Source: Zancudomyces culisetae (lineage: Eukaryota > Kickxellomycota > Harpellomycetes > Harpellales > Legeriomycetaceae). From it: a stretch of DNA of 18,273 nucleotides. Position 1 is the stretch's first letter. Every line of letters starts with the position of its first letter. The notes under the pieces were generated by a model. It did not search any database, was not told where the DNA came from, and saw only the letters and a list, made by a program, of their open reading frames with translations. Of the stretch, positions 1-7,234 are shown piece after piece. The stretch lies in assembly GCA_001969505.1 (NCBI GenBank), contig LSSK01000760.1, positions 1 to 18,273 of the forward strand. Direction: 5' to 3'. The position numbers were made by a program, and so were the translations under genes.

Positions 1-1103
1 CCAGACTCAAAGACATACTTACTAGTCTCGAGGTATCCTGGATCATTGGAGATATTAATTCTTCCATAAACTTTTTTGCTAGATTCGGGTTGCTTTTCAG
101 ACACAGGAGCTGACACTCCAATAAGTCTGAAATCCAGATGCCCATTAACTCGCTGCTCAAGTGATGGACCCTCACCAGGTTTGGGGAGCAGTTTACGAAT
201 AATGCTTCCAAATATCGGAATGTAAATTGAAGTCATAAATCCAATCACTGCGATTGTGGTGATTATCGACCCAAAAATGCTTTTTGAGGAGCTTGTCAAA
301 GCATAATCAAACTTACTTCCATACTTGTTAAAATGGTTGGTTCTCAGAACCACAGGGATGTCAACAAAGGCGCTAGGGAACACACTTTGCCACCGTTTAA
401 AGTCCCTATCATAATACACTCTAAACATTTTCAGCATCGAAAAAAGCCCAGCAATTCCTTTTTTTCTTTCAATGTACGCATATGTGTCATTTTCAATGTT
501 TTTCTCGAGTTTAACATCAAACATAGTCTCGATAGTTCCACCACTGGGCGAAAAGGTGTACTCGAAGAATGTTGCTTTTAGGTCACGAGTTTCCAACTTA
601 TATTTATCCTTGATCTCCTTTGTTACCATCAAACCACCCAATTCCGAGGGAATACAGTCAAACCCACACATCGATACTATATGCGCCTTGTTTTTGGCTG
701 CAATCTCGGTGTATTTCCTATCCATTCGGTTAACCCATGGAAGTTCTCCAGTGATATCACAGTAATCAGTTCCCATATTGGCACATGCCGCGACTATTGG
801 TTCACCATATCTTGCAAAAGGTCCAACAGTTGAAATAACTACAAGGGTCTTCGAAACAATTTCAGTCAAGCCCTTTTCATCACTGCTGTCGCAAACGAAC
901 ACACCCGTTTTTTTGACCTTTTGTGTATATCTATCGCGGTAGTTGTCAAGGATTTTCTGAATTTTTTCCTCGTTTCTGCCTCCTACAGCTACCCTTAGAT
1001 CCTCATTACCATGCTCAAGAAAATACTCATATACAAGTGTTCCCGTAAAGCCAGTGACCCCCCAAATTAGGATATCATATTGTCTTTCGTTAGTCTCGCT
1101 CAT
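1..1103 (-). CDS. Saccharopine dehydrogenase-like oxidoreductase (SCCPDH family), 3' end cut by window edge
   Basis: The minus strand is open from an ATG at 1103-1101 to the left edge, about 367 codons with no stop, so the C-terminus is missing. The protein starts MSETNERQYDILIWGVTGFT, and residues 15-21 (GVTGFTG) form the glycine-rich NAD(P)-binding loop of a Rossmann fold. The following segments STVGPFARYGEPIVAACA, DYCDITGE and GFDCIPSELG are hallmarks of SCCPDH-type and trans-acting enoyl reductase-like proteins. A hydrophobic stretch at about residues 275-300 (for example IITTIAVIGFMTSIYIPIFG) fits the membrane-associated segment of the family. Animal SCCPDH is about 430 residues, so perhaps 60 are lost. 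The substrate is unknown; despite the family name these proteins are not shown to be lysine-pathway saccharopine dehydrogenases. The start has A at -3 and no in-frame ATG was seen just upstream. No intron is needed in the visible part. It is divergent from the phosphodiesterase gene to its right. Confidence 0.9.
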   Translation of the reverse strand, partial: MSETNERQYDILIWGVTGFTGTLVYEYFLEHGNEDLRVAVGGRNEEKIQKILDNYRDRYTQKVKKTGVFVCDSSDEKGLTEIVSKTLVVISTVGPFARYGEPIVAACANMGTDYCDITGELPWVNRMDRKYTEIAAKNKAHIVSMCGFDCIPSELGGLMVTKEIKDKYKLETRDLKATFFEYTFSPSGGTIETMFDVKLEKNIENDTYAYIERKKGIAGLFSMLKMFRVYYDRDFKRWQSVFPSAFVDIPVVLRTNHFNKYGSKFDYALTSSSKSIFGSIITTIAVIGFMTSIYIPIFGSIIRKLLPKPGEGPSLEQRVNGHLDFRLIGVSAPVSEKQPESSKKVYGRINISNDPGYLETSKYVFES

Positions 1104-1897
1104 TTTCTTGCTGTCTTTTGTTATCTTTTGTTGTTTATTTTTCTTTGTTGATTTCTATTAAATATTCAACAATTCGGTTACTTAGCCTTAGTTATATTAA
1201 AAGAACAGTAAAAATGAATAGGGAATAAAACAGTCCCTCAGCTATGTATTTTATATTTGTGTCCTTTTTTTTTGGCGGAGGTTAATGTTTTTGGGTTATT
1301 GGGGGGGAAGGGATTGTGGAATTAAACATAAATCCAATAATACATGTGCATAATCGTAAAATAAAAATTCGTCTGTTTATTAGCAAATGACCCTTCAGAT
1401 AGAATGAGTGAAAAAACCCACTCTAGATGAGAGGGTACGTAAACGCACATAATATTACCTGAATATTAATGTGAAAAAAAAAGGAATAAAACCTGAATTA
1501 AGCAGTGCAGTGGTGGAGTGTGAATACTGAAATAGACATTGCATGCTTGATTCTACCTCTTCATCTCTGTAACAGAAGAGCACATTTTTGAGTTTGTGTT
1601 AGCCCAGTAGTATACACTTGTTAGCACTCTTCAAAAAGTTAGGTAGCTACCATAACCAACAAGTCTTGGCAATTTTGAAGCTGTCGGGTAGGGAGAAGGG
1701 GGAGGTCCATATGAATTGGAAACATACGATTTCAAATGGCAAATGAATTATTTAGTCGCACGAAAATTGCTTAATTGCACTAAAAAAAATCTAATAAAAA
1801 GCAAAATCACACGAGTAATGAAATGGATCGATTTAAAAACGGCCCAATAAAACAAAGAGTGATGCAATTTTCACTTCTGTTTTTTCTTTTTTTTCAG

Positions 1898-1996
1898 GGA
1901 AGAAAAGCGGGCAAGTAGAATTAGCACAGATACATCAAAGCTCAAGCGAGATGGCGGACAAAAAAACGACCCAAGAAAAACCCTGCAAAGCTGAAG
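1898..1996 (+). other. Possible upstream exon of the phosphodiesterase gene
   Basis: A strong acceptor-like tract (a T/C run ending in CAG at 1895-1897) precedes an open segment with an ATG at 1951 that reads MADKKTTQEKPCKAE. It ends at a possible donor, G|GTAGTG, after 1996. The donor leaves one base, and the exon starting at ~2660 needs exactly one base, so the phases fit. The intron would be 663 bp, longer than the other introns here (99-221 bp), and the segment has no recognisable domain. It could be the start of the gene, a 5' leader, or chance. The start is not settled. Confidence 0.2.
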
Positions 1997-2435
1997 GTAG
2001 TGTGTACTTGCAAAAGATAACGGGGCTAGAGTATAAAGGTTGTGTTCTCTTGGCCTATGGTATACCAGAGTATCTAGAGCCTTTTCAAAGGCAGATGATG
2101 CAGTGTCTATTTGGTTACCATTTTCCAATTCCTTGTTTAATGGATATGTTTTTTGAAACCGTTTCACTCCTACCACAATTCTCCCATCATCCATCACTTT
2201 AATTTTGGGTCCTAAACAAGTAAAAAATAAAAAGGCTACAATTACCTGACTATTTTTCACGTGAAACAGTAAATAGGAAAGCACAGACAGGAGTTTTGTA
2301 CATTCTCGTTTAATAAACTAACAACCACTAGGGATTCAAAAAGCACAATACTTTTAGTTAAGTAAGAAAACCACATATCGTAACAAATCAGAAAAAAAAG
2401 GGACGAGCTGGAGAAAAAATTCAGGGGATACCTAC

Positions 2436-2548
2436 TAGTAGCAAGAAATGCGGTTTTCATAAACCGGGTATATGGATTCGGGGAAGTTGGCAAAGGTTTG
2501 TAGAACTCAAATGTATACTTTTTTAAATTTTCTCCAGAATGATATATA
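2436..2548 (-). other. Possible coding segment on the minus strand, unidentified
   Basis: On the minus strand a TTTTTACTTGCAG acceptor is followed by an open segment that reads IYHSGENLKKYTFEFYKPLP and then TSPNPYTRFMKTAFLAT. A donor-like GTAGGT follows at 2435. Splicing over 224 bp to an acceptor TTTAG at 2212 keeps the frame and continues as PKIKVMDDGRIVVGVKRFQK and onward to about 2010. The composition looks protein-like, but I recognise no family. No start codon was found, and upstream exons would lie antisense to the phosphodiesterase gene. It may be a remnant, an antisense transcript or chance. Confidence 0.15.
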
Positions 2549-2659
2549 CTGCAAGTAAAAAGAAGACATACCTGATTAGAATGGACGAGAAATTCTGACT
2601 AAATTTAGGGTTAATAAACGGATGCTCAAGATGGAATTGAAAATGTGTATAATAAATAG

Positions 2660-5600
2660 AAGCTGTAGAGGTGAAGGAATACCTTTTGGAATTGGTAGAA
2701 AATTGGAATTCTTGGGCAAGGACTGTTATTTTAGGTGACCATCATGCTGAGGTAGCGCTTGGAAAAAAGCAGACACCAAATCTGCAGACATTGAAGGATT
2801 CTCATAGCCTGTTGAAGACACGCTGGGAGCTACAGGAAACCATTAAAGATTTTTATCAAAATCTCAGGTAATATATTTGGGCTGGATTTATGTTTACAAA
2901 TAAACTAATTGTCAGTATAGATACAAATGCATAGAAATATATATATCTTGAAAAATATACGAATAACCACAGAGCATCCAAACCAATAGAAAGAATGAAA
3001 GCTCCAGGACCAAGCTACCAATCGACGATTATAACAGGATTCTGGTAAGAACTCGTATGCTTGTGCATAACCAAATTATACACTTTTTTCTGGTTATCTA
3101 TTTTAGTACCATTAAATAAGTTTGTAAAGTGAACTTGGAATGATACAAAAAACCAATATAATGTATAGTACGAAGGAAGCAGCTATATCGACAAAATCAG
3201 AAAAGCTATGGATAAGGTTACAGGAACCAGTCTTGATACAAATTTTACTGAAGCTGGAGCCAATGAAGGCTCTAATGTAGATTGTGCCAAAAGCCCAGAG
3301 TTCAGGTATATATATTTTATGTCGGACTACAAACCATTTTTGAAATACTTATATAAATGCCATCTTAGTTATAATTAAGCCCACACTTCATTTGAAGAAT
3401 GATGGATATGAAAAACTCGATGTTTACAGCATTTGTACTTAGCTTTGATGGTTTTGGTATAGAAAAAACACAAATATGCAGACCAAGGTGATTGAAGCAA
3501 TACTCGAATCTGACATCCCCTCATTCGAAAAGATATCTAAAACAACTGAAAAATGGTGGGGTGGGAGGATTGCAGGCTTCAACATTATGCAGATATGTGG
3601 TAAGCTCTTGACATCGATGCACCCTTTTGCATCTTTTTTTTTTCTCATTTTTTTAGAAATAAGGAACATGGCTGACATCGCAATAAATGATTAAATAGGA
3701 CAACTTGGTGATGAAGAAATGGCCAAGGCTTTGATGAGTGAAGCAGAATGTGATGATGCATTGTACGCTGTGCTTGAAGAAAAATATATGAATCAACTCA
3801 CACCTCACGATATGTCAGCACTCTTTGGATTTTTGAAAACTGCTACTGTTTTAAAACATAAAACAGATGCTGAATCGAATATCCCAAGTAAAGCAAATCA
3901 CATTTGTAACGATCCTGTGAGAGACGCCAAGAATGGTGGGTATTCCTCAAATCCAAGTACAACTGCGGCAATAATCAATATCAGGAAGAACACTCTGAAG
4001 ATGCATGGGAATAAGCGCATGTCAGTTGGTACTCTGATGAGCGTGAGTAATGAGAAATACACGAAAAATGATGCTCTTGACAGCCATTCCGCTCTTTATG
4101 AACTTGAAACACCAGTTTTTCGCATAAAGGCTGAGAATGGTACTTTTAGAGGCACAGATTCCTGTAATACGATGATTGTTAGGGGATGGGATTCAAAAAC
4201 AAATGTAAATTCTGATCTTATAATTGCAGAAAGCACTGATGATTCTGAATTGTTTATCAACATTGACTGGATAAAACTCGACAGTATTTCATTTGAACGC
4301 AGTATGAAACTTGAAGAGGTAACCGATTCTGAGGCAGAAAATAGCTTACAAACGTGCAGAGATAGTGCAGAATGCACTGTTCTCAAGGTAGGCGGATTCA
4401 GCCCTCTAGAAAGGTACAGGAACATGCATAATTACAAAATAGGACCATATCCCCAGTACAGCTTCCTGGGTCCTCAGTTCTTACAGGTATTTTTAGCAGG
4501 AAATTGTGGCCAGCAGTATTCTGTGGAAATCGATGTGGATATATCAACGCCTTACCTATCAAAAAATGAGATTGGTGATAAAAAGTCTGAGGAGTTAAAA
4601 TATATACAAACACATTACAATTGGCGGGTGCCCAATGATGTGACGCTTCTATGCGGACATCGTGGTTCGGGTGCAAACTCTGCGGTTGGAGGCGACGGTG
4701 TCAGATTACAGCTAAGAGAAAATACTATAAAATCAATGTACGAGGCACATCGTTCGGGGGCATCTGTGGTGGAATTTGATATTCAGCTTTCGCGTGATTC
4801 AGTTCCAGTTGTTCACCACGATTGGGGGACTGTGGTAGAGAATGGGCTGAAAGTACAGATAAATGATTTGACGGTTCAACAATTTCAAGGGCTGGGTAGC
4901 TGCATACAACCGCAAACCTCTGGTGCCCTGGCAGCTTCATCAAACACTAATAGTAACGATACAATGAGTAGAATACATTTCACTTTTGAAGAGCTTTTAG
5001 AGGTAAGTTCAATACTTGGAATATATTTAATCCACTCCCCACACCTTCCTCTTGATACATGGAAAATATCTGGTACCGGTCATCTTTATTAAACCTCTAA
5101 TATCTACCTGTTTATAGGGTCTACCAATGGATTTGGGGATGAATGTTGAAATTAAATACCCTATCAGCGATGAGGCAAAATACTTTGGTGTCGAAAAAAC
5201 CTTTGAATTGAATTGGTATGTCGATTCTATTCTTCAGGTATTATTTTCACATATGTTTAGGCGTTATGCTACCAAGAAACATAGCCATGAAAACACAAGT
5301 GGTGAGCACACACCTTTGAATAATGTCCCCGTAATATTCTCCTCATTCCACCCAGATGTTTGTATTCTTTTAAAGAGGAAAGTCGGCCATATATTTCCAG
5401 TGTTTTTCTTGACTATGGGTGGAGTGTATAAGTTATCCAATCCACTTTGCAACTCAGTTGCACAGGCAGTCAATTTTGCAACTCTTCATGGGCTGTCTGG
5501 TGTAGTTTCAGATTCTGTTGCAATCACAGATGCACCATCGCTAGTGCATTTTGTTCATGCCACTGGGTTAAGTTTGGCTACTTATGGGAGGAGAAACAAC

Positions 5601-5917
5601 GATGCAGATTTTGTGCGGATTCAGCGTGATAGCCATGTCAACATGATTATAACTGTAAGTTTGTTTCTATTTTTCTATTTTCTATTTTCTATTTTCTATT
5701 TCTGGTTTGACTTGACTTGGCTTGGTTTGGCTTAGTTTGATTTGTACTTTTAATAGCCATATTTTTGTTATACACAATTACGCCTAATGTGTGATTAAGG
5801 ATATCAAGTGTGTTTAGGAGATTAACAACTCTGGAATAGTGAAAGTAACAAAATCATCTTTATTTATCTACTTAGGATTCGGTAAGAATGGTAAAGTCAG
5901 TGCTGGAAGAAAAATAA
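2660..5917 (+). CDS. GDE1: Gde1-like glycerophosphodiester phosphodiesterase (SPX-like segment + GDPD domain), multi-exon, first exon unresolved
   Basis: The enzyme hydrolyses glycerophosphodiesters such as glycerophosphocholine to glycerol-3-phosphate and an alcohol; yeast Gde1 is an intracellular SPX-GDPD protein of phosphate and phospholipid recycling. Phase-consistent exons are ~2660-2867, 2990-3044, 3169-3305, 3463-3599, 3699-5002, 5118-5654 and 5876-5917, about 805 residues plus an unseen N-terminus. The GDPD domain begins at LLCGHRGSGAN, with catalytic HR at 4658-4663, EFD at 4772-4780, HHD at 4814-4822 and the later metal-ligand Glu in NVEIKYP (5148). IFSSFHPDVCILLK is also typical. 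Upstream, KIRKAMDKVTG (from 3193) resembles the lysine-rich core of an SPX domain, which binds inositol pyrophosphates. A short helical stretch (3463-3830) stands where other fungal Gde1 proteins have ankyrin repeats, and no classical ankyrin repeat is visible. The C-terminus ITDSVRMVKSVLEEK exists only after splicing. The GDPD assignment is firm, the SPX assignment moderate, and the 5' end open. Confidence 0.85.
5655..5875 (+). other. Last intron of the GDE1-like gene, with embedded simple repeats
   Basis: The intron starts at GTAAGT after ATT ATA ACT and ends at TTTATCTACTTAG. Splicing joins two phase-0 exons and gives the family-typical ending ...NMIITDSVRMVKSVLEEK with a stop at 5915-5917. 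Reading through it instead gives an F/L-rich tail ending at 5735. Inside, about 5661-5702 is a run of TTTTCTA-like units, followed to about 5745 by degenerate TTGRCT/TTGGTT units. It is the longest intron resolved in this gene. Confidence 0.8.
5661..5745 (+). repeat. Intronic microsatellite: (TTTTCTA)n followed by degenerate TTGRCT units
   Basis: Several near-perfect heptamer units of TTTTCTA are followed directly by imperfect hexamers (TTGACT, TTGGCT, TTGGTT, TTAGTT). Such arrays are prone to length change. The position just downstream of the 5' splice site is unusual but does not remove any splice signal. Confidence 0.75.
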
Positions 5918-7234
5918 AGCTAGGGTACACTTGCTGTTTGGTTGAGGTTACTTTTTTTCATAAAAGCACGTATCTAGCCAATACTTTTTTTAAAAATCAT
6001 TAGTTTGTTTATCCAGAATTTTACTTTGCATGCTTTTGTTTAATAATAAAGGTCAGTTGAATGCGAATGAGTGCTGAAAATAATGTTATATTTCTGATAC
6101 TGGTGAGAAAGAGAGGAGGAAGGGGAGGGAGAATGTAAACTATGTTTACGCAAAATAATTCGTGTACGTTATTAAAATGTATAAAAGAGCGTTATAAATA
6201 CAAAAATTGGATATCAGGGTATCAAGACACAAAAGTAGGACATTAATATCAAATATTTTAATGTTTTCCTGTGCAGGAAACAGACGATTTGTCATAAAGT
6301 TACACGTAAAAGTTGAACACAGGAAAGAGTGTATTTCCTTGTTACTGCGTATCAACACAAAATATATATACAGCATAAACAAACCATCATAAAGTCTATA
6401 GCTCGTGTTTTGCATATGTCACTTTTTATGTGATGTATGGGCTAAAAAAGCAAAAATACACCGGAAACCGGAAACAGACAGTGTAAACAAAGGCGCTCGA
6501 AGAGCATTATTATAATGATAAATTATGTAAAGATGTGTATAAGAAACATGGAATACTCCTCTTTATGTTTTTATGCGAGAGCCTAGCGTGGGGGTATAAG
6601 CTGGAAAAAAAAAACTGAAAACGAAAATTATCATTCTAAATTATTTTTTTTTCCTTTCACTAAACTGGCTTGCAATTACACAAATTAAAAGATGCACTTT
6701 GAAAAAGTGTAACCAACGCTTTTTATTTTTCCAAAACTATAATCAGATTTCAAACATGGTATTTGTTCTAAATAAACAATTAACTAAAGTTTCTAAACAA
6801 GCGAGTCAAAAGGCGTCATTTATTTCCCCATCTCCTTTTTCTACACCCTTCCCTTCCCATACATCTTATTTCGGACTTTTGTTTCTAATTTTAATTATGC
6901 CTTTTGATTTGCATCAATTCAAAAAAGATAAAATAATATGAAGTATGCAGCTTTCGGTATTTTTTTTTAAAAAAAAGGCCTATAATAACAGTCTCCCATC
7001 CTCTCTCCTCCCCCAAAAAAAAAAGTTTAGTTGTTAAAAGCTGAGCTATAAACTTGGCACAAACTAAAATTTATAAATGTGTGGAGATATTTTATACGTT
7101 GAAATATACAAGCACCGCCACGAAGTAAGACAATAATTGTACCATATACTTGTTCAATTAGCTGAAATAAATCACAAGCAACAAAACAGTATAGAAATGG
7201 ATATCTGAGGAAAATTGACAGAATAATTGCGAAA
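5918..7234. other. Intergenic region between the GDE1-like and OSH3-like genes
   Basis: This 1.3 kb AT-rich spacer should hold the 3' end of the upstream gene and the promoter of the next. An AATAAA at 6045-6050 lies about 130 bp after the GDE1-like stop and is a candidate poly(A) signal. Short frames here (for example 6146-6415 minus and 6207-6392 plus) are mutually antisense, low in complexity and lack recognisable domains. A perfect palindrome of forkhead-like sites is listed separately. Poly-T and poly-A runs lie around 6610-6650 and 6960-7025. Confidence 0.7.
6135..6149. promoter_or_regulatory. Palindrome of two forkhead-like sites (GTAAAC-tat-GTTTAC)
   Basis: GTAAAC and GTTTAC are exact reverse complements separated by three bases, about 1.1 kb upstream of the OSH3-like ATG. 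GTAAACA is the core bound by forkhead factors. A further GTAAACAAA lies at 6483-6491 and an ATAAACAAA near 6374. The motif is short and AT-rich, so function is inference only. Confidence 0.25.

Larger units (their letters stand above)
1104..2659. other. Intergenic spacer / unresolved 5' region between divergent genes
   Basis: This AT-rich stretch of about 1.55 kb should hold the promoter of the oxidoreductase gene and the promoter plus first exon(s) of the phosphodiesterase gene, whose first visible exon at ~2660 has no ATG. No frame gives a long convincing protein. Two weak candidates are listed separately: a plus-strand exon at 1898-1996 and a pair of minus-strand segments at 2436-2548 and below 2211. 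Otherwise I see only poly-A/poly-T runs and a G-rich patch near 1275-1320. No tRNA or mobile-element signature was seen. Confidence 0.6.

Noticed and set aside
333-765. Plus-strand frames of 82 and 97 residues
   Set aside because: They are antisense to the well-supported oxidoreductase coding sequence.
2558-2580. A 23-base minus-strand GTATGT...CAG segment resembling a mini-intron
   Set aside because: Too short compared with introns of 99-221 bp; more likely only the acceptor end of a longer intron, or chance.
5237-5259. A 23-base GTATTA...TTTAG segment resembling an intron
   Set aside because: It is far shorter than other introns here, and the frame runs through into conserved GDPD sequence.
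5655-5735. Continuation of the phosphodiesterase frame to a stop at 5735
   Set aside because: The sequence after GTAAGT is repeat-derived F/L residues; splicing to 5876 restores a family-like C-terminus.
6146-6415. Short frames on both strands in the spacer before the Osh3-type gene
   Set aside because: Mutually antisense, no domain, no splice context and AT-driven composition.
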